Shown piece after piece: positions 1 to 8,344 of a stretch of 64,000 nucleotides of DNA. Source of the DNA: Aquimarina latercula DSM 2041. GTDB taxonomy: Bacteria > Bacteroidota > Bacteroidia > Flavobacteriales > Flavobacteriaceae. Below the pieces are notes generated by a model that was given only the letters and a program-made list of their open reading frames with translations, ran no database searches and was not told the origin of the DNA. Position 1 is the stretch's first letter. Each line of letters begins with the position of its first letter. The translations under genes and the position numbers were made by a program. Location of the stretch: positions 558,001 to 622,000 of the forward strand of contig NZ_AUMK01000003.1 of the NCBI RefSeq assembly GCF_000430645.1, read 5' to 3'.

Positions 1-656
1 AAAGTATTTATGTCAATAATAAGCTGACCAATCGATGCCCTATTTAAACCATTATAAATACCTCGTATATGCTTCTTCTTATCCACCAAAACAAAATTTT
101 CGGTATGAAGAAAATCCTCTTTCGTTTTTGTTTCTCCCAAATCCTCCTCAACGAAATAAAAATTACGTCCTAGATCATAAATTATATCACGATCTCCAGT
201 CACTAAATGCCATTTAGAATTCAGAACACCCTTTAGTTCTGCATATTCTTGTAATATCGGTATCGAATCTCGTTCTGGAGTTACAGAATGTGATAATAAT
301 AAAACATCCTCATCATCTTTAAACTCTTCTTGTAGCAACAACATATTGGAAGTCATTTTTGGACAGATTCCAGGACATGTGGTAAAGAAAAAATCAGTTA
401 CATATATTTTATCATCAAAGGTTTCACTAGTTACAATCTCTCCTTGTTGATTCACCAAAGAGAAATCAGGAATTTTATGAAAACTATTAAGCTCTTTAGC
501 ATAAGGAGTTAACCAATGCGGTGTAAAACTTGCATCCTGATAATATGGTAACACTTCTACTCTACTAGTATTTTCTTTTTGTTTACAACTAAAAAACAAA
601 CAACATAAAATAACACTATAACTTTTTAAACTGTACAATTTCATTTTCCAATTCAT
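1..656 (-). CDS. SCO1/SenC family copper-binding lipoprotein (C-terminus off the left edge)
   Basis: The minus strand is open from an ATG at 656 to the window edge (218 codons, no stop), so the C-terminus is missing. The N-terminus is a lipoprotein signal ending in LFFSC. A thioredoxin-like fold follows, with the SCO motif TCPGICP (Cys94, Cys98) and the distal HTEN histidine (about His184), the three usual Cu ligands. SCO proteins deliver copper to, or reduce thiols of, the CuA site of cytochrome oxidase; here the protein would sit in the periplasm on a lipid anchor. It is the last gene of a four-lipoprotein operon and overlaps the upstream gene by about 40 bases. An in-frame ATG at 644 gives a more typical signal peptide and may be the true start. 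The family call is secure. Confidence 0.9.
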   Translation of the reverse strand, partial: MNWKMKLYSLKSYSVILCCLFFSCKQKENTSRVEVLPYYQDASFTPHWLTPYAKELNSFHKIPDFSLVNQQGEIVTSETFDDKIYVTDFFFTTCPGICPKMTSNMLLLQEEFKDDEDVLLLSHSVTPERDSIPILQEYAELKGVLNSKWHLVTGDRDIIYDLGRNFYFVEEDLGETKTKEDFLHTENFVLVDKKKHIRGIYNGLNRASIGQLIIDINT

Positions 657-1230
657 AACATAAATTAGCTCTTTTTAAGCCAAAAACACGTCCGTTTTTA
701 GCTTCGTAGTTAACATATAGCTTTCCATTCTCTAACCAAGCTTGTTGCATCCCATTTTCTTTTCCATTAATCAAATTAGTTTGTTTAGCCAATTGACCAT
801 TTGTAAACCATTTTTTCTGAACTCCGTTCCGAGTTCCTTTTATATAATTAGCTTCTGAAGCTATATTGCCATTTGACCACCAAATTTTCACAACTCCATC
901 AAGGTGATTGGCTATATAAAATGATTCTTTTTGTAACAAACCATCAGAAAACCATTTTTGAGCTAAACCTTCTTTTTTACCTTTATAATAACCCACTTTT
1001 TCTTCAAGCATTTTATTAGAATGAAACTTTACAGCATAACCGGAAAAAGGTTTTTGCTCATAGTACCATTTTCCTTCAATTGCATTTAAAATCAACAAGT
1101 CCTTTGGCACCAAAATATTATTAATTATTTTTTTATCCGTATCAACAATATGATTTTTCCTATCTGTTTTACAAGCCATAAAACAGATAGAAAAAAAACT
1201 ACTTATAAAAAAACATTTAATTAACCGCAT
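616..1230 (-). CDS. YwqK/MORN-repeat lipoprotein
   Basis: About 204 residues from the ATG at 1230; in-frame ATGs at 1242 and 1257 would lengthen the overlap with the upstream gene and spoil the signal peptide. The N-terminus is a lipoprotein signal ending in FMAC. The body has about five repeats of roughly 22 residues with the MORN-like pattern G...G....W...G.L, such as KWFSDGLLQKESFY, WWSNGNIASEANY and KWFTNGQLAKQTN, as in proteins annotated as YwqK-family antitoxins. In Bacteroidota such secreted proteins are common and a toxin-antitoxin role is not established. It overlaps the YHYH gene by 14 bases and the SCO gene by about 40, so it is translationally packed in the operon. Family likely, function unknown. 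Confidence 0.8.
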   Translation of the reverse strand: MRLIKCFFISSFFSICFMACKTDRKNHIVDTDKKIINNILVPKDLLILNAIEGKWYYEQKPFSGYAVKFHSNKMLEEKVGYYKGKKEGLAQKWFSDGLLQKESFYIANHLDGVVKIWWSNGNIASEANYIKGTRNGVQKKWFTNGQLAKQTNLINGKENGMQQAWLENGKLYVNYEAKNGRVFGLKRANLCYELENEIVQFKKL

Positions 1231-1996
1231 TGGGAGTTCCATTAAATGGTCCAGCAAAAACTATATAACTACCTGTATTAGAATATAATTCATTAATAAC
1301 ATGATAATGATATTCAGCTTCTTCCGAATGCTGTGTAATATGAGTATGACCTCCAGAAGCATCTAAATCTGTAGGATACGTACCTGTAGAATTACACTTT
1401 CTACCATAGATAAAAAATCCATCCGATATAATCCCGATCAAATTTTCATCATCATTAGACCATGCTCTAGGTTCTAAATGATAATGATATACTCCAGGTC
1501 CTATATGTCCGCCCGTATAATCCAAAGATCCTGCTGCCTGATCTAGGGCACCATTTCCTTCTTGATCATTAAAAAGCGCTGCCCCACTCACAGCTATTCC
1601 AATTGTTCCCAACGATGTTGCTGTTGTGTTATTCGCTAATTGTGGATTAGCAGAAACTACTAAAGTGGCAGAAGCATCAAAATTAGGTATTATACTTGGT
1701 GTTGACGCAACATCAGGCTCCTCAATATATAATGCATTACCCTCACCCCAATAAGAGGTTGTATGATTAGGTCTTCCTGTAGTTTCAATAACTACATTAG
1801 ATCCATCTAAATAAATATCTGTCTCATCAGTATCGAATTCTGCAAAAGCAGCGTGTAATTCGGCAACAGTACCATCATCATCCGTTGTAGATGTTCCATT
1901 ATCATCACCACTACAAGCTATAAAAACAATGCAGACAACACAAATTAATAATGCTACAGGCATAATCTTTTTAGATATAAGTTTTATATTCATCAT
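1217..1996 (-). CDS. YHYH domain lipoprotein
   Basis: 259 residues; lipoprotein signal with lipobox FIAC, followed by an Asp/Thr-rich linker typical of surface-exposed Bacteroidota lipoproteins. The C-terminal half has two copies of the YHYH signature: GPGVYHYHLEPRAW and EAEYHYHVINE, with GIISDGFFIYGRKC between them, which defines the YHYH family. The His-rich motifs suggest metal or calcium binding, but no biochemical role is established that I know of. It lies between the EF-hand gene (36 bases upstream) and the YwqK-like gene (14-base overlap), in an operon ending in SCO1, so a part in periplasmic copper handling or a redox process is a reasonable guess only. Confidence 0.88.
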   Translation of the reverse strand: MMNIKLISKKIMPVALLICVVCIVFIACSGDDNGTSTTDDDGTVAELHAAFAEFDTDETDIYLDGSNVVIETTGRPNHTTSYWGEGNALYIEEPDVASTPSIIPNFDASATLVVSANPQLANNTTATSLGTIGIAVSGAALFNDQEGNGALDQAAGSLDYTGGHIGPGVYHYHLEPRAWSNDDENLIGIISDGFFIYGRKCNSTGTYPTDLDASGGHTHITQHSEEAEYHYHVINELYSNTGSYIVFAGPFNGTPNAVN

Positions 1997-2030
1997 TACT
2001 TAGATTTAGTTAATTCTTTTTAGTCATAAA

Positions 2031-2333
2031 TTATAGCTCTCTTTTCGGCGGTCCTTTTCTTTCAGGTTTAGGAGCTTTTTTTAATTCTTCTTTCGTAATA
2101 AACCCATCTTCATCTAAATCAATTTTCGCAAAATCTCTTTCTAAAGGTCCTTTAACTTCATCCTTTGCTAGTTTTCCATCTTCATTCTTATCCATCATTT
2201 CAAAAATCTCTTCAACAGTAGGTCTTTCTTTTCCTCTCTTCTTTTCATCTTTTGATTGTGCATTTGTTTTACATGAAAACAGTAATAAAGAAAGTGTCAT
2301 TACTAATCCTAAATTCAACAAGTTACTTTTCAT
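2031..2333 (-). CDS. Small EF-hand lipoprotein
   Basis: About 100 residues from the ATG at 2333; an upstream in-frame ATG at 2378 adds 15 residues that do not fit a signal peptide. Lipobox LFSC precedes a charged linker. Two canonical EF-hand loops are visible: DKNEDGKLAKDE and DLDEDGFITKEE, each with Asp at positions 1, 3/5 and Glu at 12, so Ca2+ binding is expected. The C-terminus is Pro/Lys-rich. It is first in the four-gene lipoprotein operon, which is divergent from the LytS-type kinase gene. Possible role: calcium-responsive periplasmic protein; the function of the set is unknown. Confidence 0.85.
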   Translation of the reverse strand: MKSNLLNLGLVMTLSLLLFSCKTNAQSKDEKKRGKERPTVEEIFEMMDKNEDGKLAKDEVKGPLERDFAKIDLDEDGFITKEELKKAPKPERKGPPKREL

Positions 2334-2375
2334 TTTTTTTATGTTTATGTTTCTTGTATAGACTATAAATTTCGT

Positions 2376-2383
2376 CAAAAGTA
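2376..2383 (-). promoter_or_regulatory. Possible Bacteroidota -7 element of the EF-hand/YHYH/SCO operon
   Basis: On the minus strand this octamer reads TACTTTTG, matching the Bacteroidota -7 consensus TAnnTTTG, about 43 bases before the chosen start at 2333. I see no convincing -33 TTG at the right distance, so this is only a candidate. Confidence 0.3.
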
Positions 2384-2523
2384 TAATGCAATAGAGGAGT
2401 TTTCTGTCGACTATATGTGCTTTTAGGTGAATAGCTGCTTCTATTCTGCGAACGAACTAAAAGATATAACTCTTAATCATCCATTTTGAAACTCAACTAT
2501 TATATTTTCATTTAATTTGTACT

Positions 2524-3576
2524 ATGAATAATTACAAAAGGTTTCTTTTTCAAGTAGTTTTATGGGGAATTATTTGGTTTTTCTTATCATTTGGACAAAA
2601 AAATAATGAAAAATTTCTTATCGAAAACTCCATTCTTTTCGCTTTCCAAATTGGACTTATTGGTTTATTAATTTTTTATGTTGCGAAGCATTTTTTATTT
2701 AAAAAGAAATACTTATTCTTCTTTTTAATTTCTCTCAGTATAATTTGTGTGTCAGCATTGTCATCATCTACGATATCTTCTAATTTATCCGCTAGACTGC
2801 TTTCTCCTCGTAATAACCCCAGAATAGCTAATCCGCCGTTTAAAAGACCTCCAAGAAGAATAAAACCTCCATCTATTTTAATGGTTCATTTTTCTAATTT
2901 GATGATTGCATATTTGATCGCTACGTTTATAGAAACTTTTTTGTTCGCACAAAAAAAGGAAGAAGAAATAATTAGAAGTAAAAACGAAAACCTTCAAACA
3001 GAACTAAAATTATTAAAATCACAAATTAACCCACATTTTTTATTCAATTCTCTAAACAATATTTATGCACTTTCAGTAATAGATTCTGATAAAACACAAC
3101 AAAGTATCAGTTACTTATCCGAAATGCTTAGATACGTACTTTATGAATGTGATCGCCCTTATGTTTCTATCCAAAAAGAAATAACTTATATTAAAAATTA
3201 TATCAAATTATTTTCTTTAAAAAATAGTAAACCTTATGAAATTACAACAAAGTTTAATATAGATGATAATACTGTTTCTATTGCTCCTATGCTCTTTATA
3301 CCATTTATAGAAAACGCATTTAAACATAGTAATATTGAAAAACCACTATCCTTTATAGAGATTGATATAACATCAAACACATCTAATATCAATTTTGAAA
3401 TAATTAATAGTATTCCTAAAGAAAAAATAATGAAAGATAAAATTGGAGGAATTGGATTAGAAAATGTTAAAAAACGATTAGATATATTGTATCACGAAAA
3501 GCACAATTTATTAATTACCAATGACAATAATATTTTTAAAGTAAAACTAAATATAAAATTAGACGATAATGCTTAG
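2524..3576 (+). CDS. LytS/YehU-type sensor histidine kinase
   Basis: 350 residues. Four hydrophobic segments (about 7-24, 36-56, 62-82 and 118-140) form the membrane sensor; the loop around 95-117 is Pro/Arg-rich. A coiled-coil stretch (143-165) leads into the His_kinase domain SQINPHFLFNSLNNI with phospho-accepting His171. The ATP-binding domain follows, with the N-box near PFIENAFKHS and GGIGLENVKKRL. The gene overlaps the LytTR regulator by 8 bases, so the two form a two-component system. It is divergent from the EF-hand/YHYH/SCO operon, which may be a target. No ligand can be inferred. Confidence 0.93.
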   Translation: MNNYKRFLFQVVLWGIIWFFLSFGQKNNEKFLIENSILFAFQIGLIGLLIFYVAKHFLFKKKYLFFFLISLSIICVSALSSSTISSNLSARLLSPRNNPRIANPPFKRPPRRIKPPSILMVHFSNLMIAYLIATFIETFLFAQKKEEEIIRSKNENLQTELKLLKSQINPHFLFNSLNNIYALSVIDSDKTQQSISYLSEMLRYVLYECDRPYVSIQKEITYIKNYIKLFSLKNSKPYEITTKFNIDDNTVSIAPMLFIPFIENAFKHSNIEKPLSFIEIDITSNTSNINFEIINSIPKEKIMKDKIGGIGLENVKKRLDILYHEKHNLLITNDNNIFKVKLNIKLDDNA

Positions 3577-4237
3577 GTGTTTAATAATTGATGACGAAGA
3601 GCTAGCCAGAACACTCTTAAAAACCTATATAGATCGATTGGATTATATAGAAATAATTGCTACACTTGAAAACCCACTCGAAGCAATAAATATTCTAAAA
3701 AATGAGCCTATTGATGTCATATTTTTAGACATACAAATGCCTGAATTAAAGGGAACTGATTTAGCAAAAATAATCCCTACTACAACTCAAATAATTTTCA
3801 CTACTGCTTATTCTGAATATGCGTTGGAAGGGTTCGAATTAAATGCACTAGATTATTTATTAAAACCAATCACCTTTGATCGATTTTTAGCTGCTATACA
3901 AAAGATAAAAAAGGATCCTAAAACCAGCAATGTCGAAGGAAAAATTACGGTAAAATCTGGGTATGATCTACATAAAATTAAATACAGTGATGTACAGTAC
4001 ATCGAGAGTGATAGTGAATATGTTGTTTTTCATACTACTAATAAAAAAATAATGAGTCATCAAACGCTAAAATCTCTAGAAGAGACATTACCAGAAATAT
4101 TTATGCGAGTTCATCGATCATTTATTATTAATAAGAACTATGTTACTGCACTAAAAGGAAAAGATCTTTTTCTTACTGATATTAGGATACCTGTAAGTTC
4201 TAGTTATTATGAACTTGTTAAAAATCAGTTATTTTAA
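3569..4237 (+). CDS. LytTR-family response regulator
   Basis: 222 residues. The N-terminal receiver has the acidic pair in LIIDDEE, phospho-acceptor Asp54 in IFLDIQMPE, the Thr in FTTAYSEYA and the Lys in LLKPITF. The C-terminal LytTR DNA-binding domain starts near residue 128 (IKYSDVQYIESDSEY) and has the characteristic RVHRSFIINKNYVT. It is translationally coupled to the LytS-type kinase by an 8-base overlap, so it is the cognate regulator. Targets are probably nearby genes such as the divergent lipoprotein operon or the secreted proteins downstream; LytTR sites were not identified. Confidence 0.95.
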   Translation: MLRCLIIDDEELARTLLKTYIDRLDYIEIIATLENPLEAINILKNEPIDVIFLDIQMPELKGTDLAKIIPTTTQIIFTTAYSEYALEGFELNALDYLLKPITFDRFLAAIQKIKKDPKTSNVEGKITVKSGYDLHKIKYSDVQYIESDSEYVVFHTTNKKIMSHQTLKSLEETLPEIFMRVHRSFIINKNYVTALKGKDLFLTDIRIPVSSSYYELVKNQLF

Positions 4238-4353
4238 TTTTAAAATAATTCTTTTGTTTTATCCTAGACAATCAGTATTGGCATTTATTTAACTCTAAAC
4301 ATGTTTCATTTTTATTATTTTGTGATCAAGGATTTATTCATATATCACTCATC

Positions 4354-5463
4354 ATGAAAACACTTATCACTCTAACTGTTACACTTATCTTATCATTTTT
4401 CTTTGGTCAAGCTCAGGCTAATTCTAAATTAAAAAAGGATTTTACAACCGGAAATCCAGGTATTGTTTCAATACATAAGATGACTTTTGGACCAGAAGGT
4501 ATTTTATTTATTGGGGATAGTAATGCTGCACAAGTTGTAGCTATAGATTTTAGTGAACACCCTAAATTGGATAACTCGAAAGTTAAATTAGACAATCTAG
4601 ATAAATTGGTTGCTGATATGATGGGAACCACTATTGATCAAGTTCAAATTACGGATATGGTAGTTAACCCAAATAACAATAATATTTATCTTTCTATTAA
4701 TCATAGCTCTGGAATACCCATATTATTAAGAGTTGAGGACAATGTCCTAAAGCAAGTACCTCTTGACAATGTGTCTTACACTAAAACTACATTATTAGAT
4801 CCTATATCTAAAGAAGCAGAAGACCGAAGAGGAAGAAAATTAAGAAAATGGGCCGTTGCGGATATTAAATATACAAATGGAAAATTATTATTATCTGGAC
4901 TAAGTAACAAAGAATTTGCCTCTACATTTAGAGCTATTGATTTTCCGTTTTCAGAGACACAAAATTATAGTTCTTTAGAAATTTACCACGCTGCGCATGG
5001 TAAGTATGAAACACATGCACCTATTAAAACATTTATTCCAACAAAAATCAATGGAGAATTACAAGTTTTGGCTGGTTATACTTGTACTCCATTAGTTATT
5101 TTTCCAATGAATAAAATGAAATCAGGAGAACATCAAAAAGGAAGAACAGTGGCTGAACTTGGAAGTGGCAATTCTCCTATTGATATGATAGAAATTGAAA
5201 ATGAAGGAAATCGGTATTTATTAATTTCTAATAGTAATAGAGCATTAATGAAAATTGATTTTAAAGATTTAGAAGCATATCAAGGTGAGTTAACTAAACC
5301 TGTAGTAGAAAAAGGAGCTGCCGAAGGTGTTGATTATGTAAATCTTCCATATGTTAATGTACAACAGTTAGATAAAATCGGTAGTAATGGTTTTGTAATT
5401 ATCCAAAGAGAATCTAACGGAAATCTAGCTCTTAAAACAGGTAATAGCTGGTGGGTAAAGTAA
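4354..5463 (+). CDS. Secreted beta-propeller-like protein of unknown function
   Basis: 369 residues with a Sec signal peptide (cut near AQA at 20-22). The mature part has repeated short motifs typical of propeller blades, such as IHKMTFGPEGILFIGDS, ITDMVVNPNNNNIYLSI and DMIEIENEGNRYLLIS, and two Cys-free catalytic-looking stretches that match nothing I know. It resembles YncE/strictosidine-synthase-type WD-like propellers, often periplasmic binding or scaffold proteins. It is followed 38 bases downstream by another exported protein on the same strand, so the two may be cotranscribed. Function unknown. Confidence 0.7.
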   Translation: MKTLITLTVTLILSFFFGQAQANSKLKKDFTTGNPGIVSIHKMTFGPEGILFIGDSNAAQVVAIDFSEHPKLDNSKVKLDNLDKLVADMMGTTIDQVQITDMVVNPNNNNIYLSINHSSGIPILLRVEDNVLKQVPLDNVSYTKTTLLDPISKEAEDRRGRKLRKWAVADIKYTNGKLLLSGLSNKEFASTFRAIDFPFSETQNYSSLEIYHAAHGKYETHAPIKTFIPTKINGELQVLAGYTCTPLVIFPMNKMKSGEHQKGRTVAELGSGNSPIDMIEIENEGNRYLLISNSNRALMKIDFKDLEAYQGELTKPVVEKGAAEGVDYVNLPYVNVQQLDKIGSNGFVIIQRESNGNLALKTGNSWWVK

Positions 5464-5501
5464 TCTGTCCCATTATAAACCTGAACTATTGACTTTTTAT
5501 T

Positions 5502-6560
5502 GTGAAACGATATTATTTTGGAATTTTAGCATTAGTTGTTACTAACTTATCGTTAGGTCAAACATCTGAAAATTACATTTTTAATAAAAATGAAGTTATT
5601 ATACCCAAGAACATATCCGTAGCTCAGGATGTATTTGTTTTTAAAGGAGAAATTCCTGAAGATAGAATAGCTGTTTCTACCAGGATTCTAGGAAAAATTC
5701 AGGAAAATCAGAATACATTAAGCTTTACACCCGCAGTCCCATTTGGGTGGAATCAAAAGTATACCGTAGTATACAATCATACCATCAACTATTTTTCCTT
5801 GCCAGTTCCTGAAGGTTACGAATCATTAAAAATATTAAAAGTGTATCCTAGTACTTCAAGTGTACCAACCAATATTTTAAAATGGTATGTTAAGTTTTCT
5901 AGACCAATTAATGAAAATAATATTTATAAATATATTCAATTTGTAGATGACTCTAATAAACCTATAGATCGAACAATATTACCTCTGCAAAACGCTTTAA
6001 TCTCCAAGGATGGAACTTTATTGACCATTTGGATAGAACCAGGAAGACAAAAACGAAATCTAATTCCAAATAAACAGTTAGGGTCTGTGTTCATCCCTCA
6101 AAAAAAATATAGATTGGTGATTTCGGAAGAAATTAAAGATCATAACGGCGTAAATATGGTAAAAAACTTCTCTAAAGAGTTTACTACTACCGTTGCAGAT
6201 AGAAAGAAACCAAACATAAATAATTGGGAAATTAAAATCCCTAACATTCATTCTGTATCTAATCTACTAATAAATTGTGAAGAACCAATAGACTATGGTA
6301 GTAGTATTGGTAATATAAAAATACTAGATAGTGCAGGACAACTTATAGATGGTATCTGGGAGCTAAAGAAGGATGAAACAGTAGTTTCATTTATACCAAA
6401 AAGAAACTGGAAAAAAGGGAACTATACTATAATTTTTGGACCTAGTATAGAAGATTTAGCTGGTAATAATCTAAATCGCGTATTTGATAATGAAATACAA
6501 AAAACTTCAAAAAATAACCATCCATATAAAACGTATACACTAGAATTTGAATTAAAATAA
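5502..6560 (+). CDS. Secreted protein with SbsA-type Ig-like domains
   Basis: 352 residues from a GTG start at 5502, chosen because it begins a clean signal peptide ending at LSLGQ. Two copies of a bacterial Ig-like pattern are visible: one in 105-210 (LKWYVKFSRPINENNIYKYI, with GTLLTIWIEPG) and one in 230-350 (LLINCEEPIDYGSSIGNIKI, with VVSFIPKRNWKKGNYTIIFG, DLAGNNL). This is the SbsA/Big_5 arrangement found in surface and lipoprotein structural modules. It follows the propeller protein by 38 bases and is closed by a strong terminator. Substrate or partner unknown. Confidence 0.75.
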   Translation: MKRYYFGILALVVTNLSLGQTSENYIFNKNEVIIPKNISVAQDVFVFKGEIPEDRIAVSTRILGKIQENQNTLSFTPAVPFGWNQKYTVVYNHTINYFSLPVPEGYESLKILKVYPSTSSVPTNILKWYVKFSRPINENNIYKYIQFVDDSNKPIDRTILPLQNALISKDGTLLTIWIEPGRQKRNLIPNKQLGSVFIPQKKYRLVISEEIKDHNGVNMVKNFSKEFTTTVADRKKPNINNWEIKIPNIHSVSNLLINCEEPIDYGSSIGNIKILDSAGQLIDGIWELKKDETVVSFIPKRNWKKGNYTIIFGPSIEDLAGNNLNRVFDNEIQKTSKNNHPYKTYTLEFELK

Positions 6561-6588
6561 AAAAAGACAGTAAAATACTGTCTTTTTT
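6560..6588 (+). terminator. Rho-independent terminator after the Ig-like protein gene
   Basis: Perfect 13-bp stem AAAAAAGACAGTA / TACTGTCTTTTTT with a 3-base loop. It starts at the stop codon of the gene ending at 6560. The symmetrical A and T runs allow it to work on both strands, so it can also end transcripts of the convergent gene at 6644. Confidence 0.9.
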
Positions 6589-6643
6589 ATAACTAAGTAG
6601 GATTTATGTTCTCAATAGTAGTTTTGAGACGAATTTAGGATTT

Positions 6644-6991
6644 TTAATTGCCTGCAAGTAAGACAAACGAATTACCTGACACTGGCGATACATTATAACT
6701 TTTTACATTTTTAAGTGTCTTCATATATTTTTCTGCTTCTACAAAAGCACTTTCTAAAGGACTAACTGTAGATCTTTCATTCAAAGTAATTGTTTTAGAA
6801 ATTTGTTCACCATTGGTGTATTCTATTGTGATTTTCCATCTTTTTACAGAATGAAAATTTTTAGAGATTAAAGAATTATTCTCTTTAGCACTCTTCTTCT
6901 CTTTTTTAGTTTTTTCCTTTTCGTTTACTGGTTCGGTTGTCGCATAACCTATAGATACACAAAGTAAAGCAGTAATAAGTAAGAGTTTCAT
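6644..6991 (-). CDS. Small exported protein of unknown function
   Basis: About 115 residues from the ATG at 6991; an in-frame ATG at 7024 would add 11 residues before the signal peptide. The signal peptide MKLLLITALLCVSIGYA is followed by a Lys/Glu-rich linker (about 20-40) and a small domain with KITIEYTNGEQISKTITL and VEAEKYMKTLKNVKSYNV. I do not recognise a family. It is divergent from the small HTH gene at 7101, with a 109-base intergenic gap, so the HTH protein could regulate it; this is inference. Confidence 0.65.
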   Translation of the reverse strand: MKLLLITALLCVSIGYATTEPVNEKEKTKKEKKSAKENNSLISKNFHSVKRWKITIEYTNGEQISKTITLNERSTVSPLESAFVEAEKYMKTLKNVKSYNVSPVSGNSFVLLAGN

Positions 6992-7100
6992 AGTTGATGA
7001 TTTTTGGTTTTGACGAATATACATACATAATTTGATTAATCAAATTAATTTTTAATAAAATTTTATTTGAATATTAAAAAAATACATGTATGTTTGAATT

Positions 7101-7307
7101 ATGGTAAATAAGAATTTGAAAAAGCTTCTGAAAAAAAGTAAAGGAGCCAAAACGGTATACGGTATTTCTAAAACTTTGGGAGTAAGTCCGCAAGCAGGAG
7201 ATTATGTAGTAAAGCGTAAAAACTTAGCTAAAGATTTCGAAAGACTCCAAAAAATTGCAGATTATATGGAAGTAGATATAAAAGATATTATAGACAGAAA
7301 ATATTAA
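7101..7307 (+). CDS. Small Cro/CI-like helix-turn-helix protein
   Basis: 68 residues, basic, one domain. The stretch KTVYGISKTLGVSPQAGDYVVKRKNLAKDFERLQKIADYMEVDIKDII matches the logic of XRE-type repressors: helix 2-3 (YGISKTLGVS) followed by the usual ending LQKIADYMEVDIKDI, as in proteins that judge a regulator by cell state. No partner toxin is adjacent. The gene is divergent from the exported protein at 6644-6991. Likely a local or orphan regulator; family assignment is by pattern only. Confidence 0.65.
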   Translation: MVNKNLKKLLKKSKGAKTVYGISKTLGVSPQAGDYVVKRKNLAKDFERLQKIADYMEVDIKDIIDRKY

Positions 7308-7500
7308 ACAACTCTTCTACATATATTATATCCTATTTGTTTATATATAAGGGTTTTATAATGCTTGTGTATTCATTATTAGCCTACAAATCTTTTCAAA
7401 AAATTATCCTTTAGTATGTAGTTAATTGGATAAATAGAAATTAAACTCAAACTTTATACCTATATTTCCAAAACAAACAACTTATACAACATACTTTTTA

Positions 7501-7923
7501 ATGAGATTAACCTTCATTATTTTAATTTCTTTTTTATTACATAATTCTTCTATTTCCCCTGAAACATATATAGGCAAATGGCAAATAGAAGGAGGTTCAA
7601 TTATTGAAATTTACCAAAATAAAGATCTTTTTTTTGGCAAAATAAATAGACGTGCCGAGAATCCCATTTCTAATTTTAATGGTCTAGACAATAAAAATCC
7701 TGACCAAAAATTAAGACAACGCCCTTTATTAGGAATGGACATACTTAATAACTTAAGTTTTAAAGACGGAGAGTTAGATGGTGGAACAATTTATAATGCT
7801 GATAGCGGAAAAACATATACAGTAAAAGTGTGGATTGATTCAGATAACCAAGATAAATGCTATATAAGAGCCTATAAAGGTATTTTATTCAAAACTTTTG
7901 AAGCTGTGCGTGTGAAAAATTAA
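7501..7923 (+). CDS. DUF2147 family exported protein
   Basis: 140 residues with a signal peptide ending near residue 19. The body shows the DUF2147 layout: YIGKWQIEGGSIIEIYQ, the KLRQRPLLGMDIL block, GELDGGTIYNADSGKTYTVKVW, and YIRAYKGILFKTFEAVRV at the end. DUF2147 proteins are about 120-150 residues, lipocalin-like beta-barrels exported by Proteobacteria and Bacteroidota; no activity is established. It stands alone between intergenic stretches and is followed by a terminator 180 bases downstream. Confidence 0.88.
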   Translation: MRLTFIILISFLLHNSSISPETYIGKWQIEGGSIIEIYQNKDLFFGKINRRAENPISNFNGLDNKNPDQKLRQRPLLGMDILNNLSFKDGELDGGTIYNADSGKTYTVKVWIDSDNQDKCYIRAYKGILFKTFEAVRVKN

Positions 7924-8100
7924 TTATTCTTCTTTATACCTGCTATCATAGAATTGATACAAAAAGACTAAGTACTAAAATATCGCCAAAAGTAACTATC
8001 CCTCATGTTAAATAACCCTATCATCTTCGTATAAAGTTATATTATTTCTCAATGCATCAAGTACGAATTAAATAAAAAGAGTAGCAACAAGCATAACAAT

Positions 8101-8129
8101 AAAAAACATCCATTTTATGGATGTTTTTT
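8101..8129 (+). terminator. Rho-independent terminator downstream of the DUF2147 gene
   Basis: Perfect 13-bp stem AAAAAACATCCAT / ATGGATGTTTTTT with a 3-base loop and flanking T6. It is 178 bases past the DUF2147 stop codon, implying a long 3' UTR or a short separate transcript. Confidence 0.85.
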
Positions 8130-8188
8130 AGAATTAAATTAATGCAGAATAATAACTGCTCTAAGGGTAAAACACAGATTTTTCTTAT

Positions 8189-8231
8189 AAAAAATCAAAC
8201 AGATTAAATTAAAATAATACAATCTGTTTGA
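8189..8231 (-). terminator. Rho-independent terminator for the minus-strand metallopeptidase gene
   Basis: On the minus strand an 11-bp perfect stem (TCAAACAGATT / AATCTGTTTGA, loop of 15) is followed by a T6 run at 8194-8189. It lies 114 bases after the stop of the gene that begins at 8959. Confidence 0.75.
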
Positions 8232-8344
8232 CTAAACATTGTACAAACACTCTTTAAAAATAGTACCTAAAGAGCGATAATGCACACATACTAAAAGGGG
8301 ATGTTCGAATAAATTGGGGCTATTGATTGGGGCCTGAAATTGTT

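Larger units (their letters stand above)
7924..8344. other. 421-base gene-free stretch with two terminators
   Basis: No ORF of credible length on either strand. It holds a plus-strand terminator at 8101-8129 and a minus-strand terminator at 8189-8231, described separately. Near 8312-8332 the 8-mer ATTGGGGC occurs twice, 15 bases apart, which I cannot interpret. Confidence 0.6.

Noticed and set aside
35..217. 60-residue plus-strand ORF at the left edge
   Set aside because: It lies opposite the SCO1/SenC gene, which is open to the edge with conserved motifs; the plus frame has no family pattern.
616..1230. YwqK-like protein as the antitoxin of a local toxin-antitoxin pair
   Set aside because: It is a secreted lipoprotein in a lipoprotein operon with no toxin-like neighbour.
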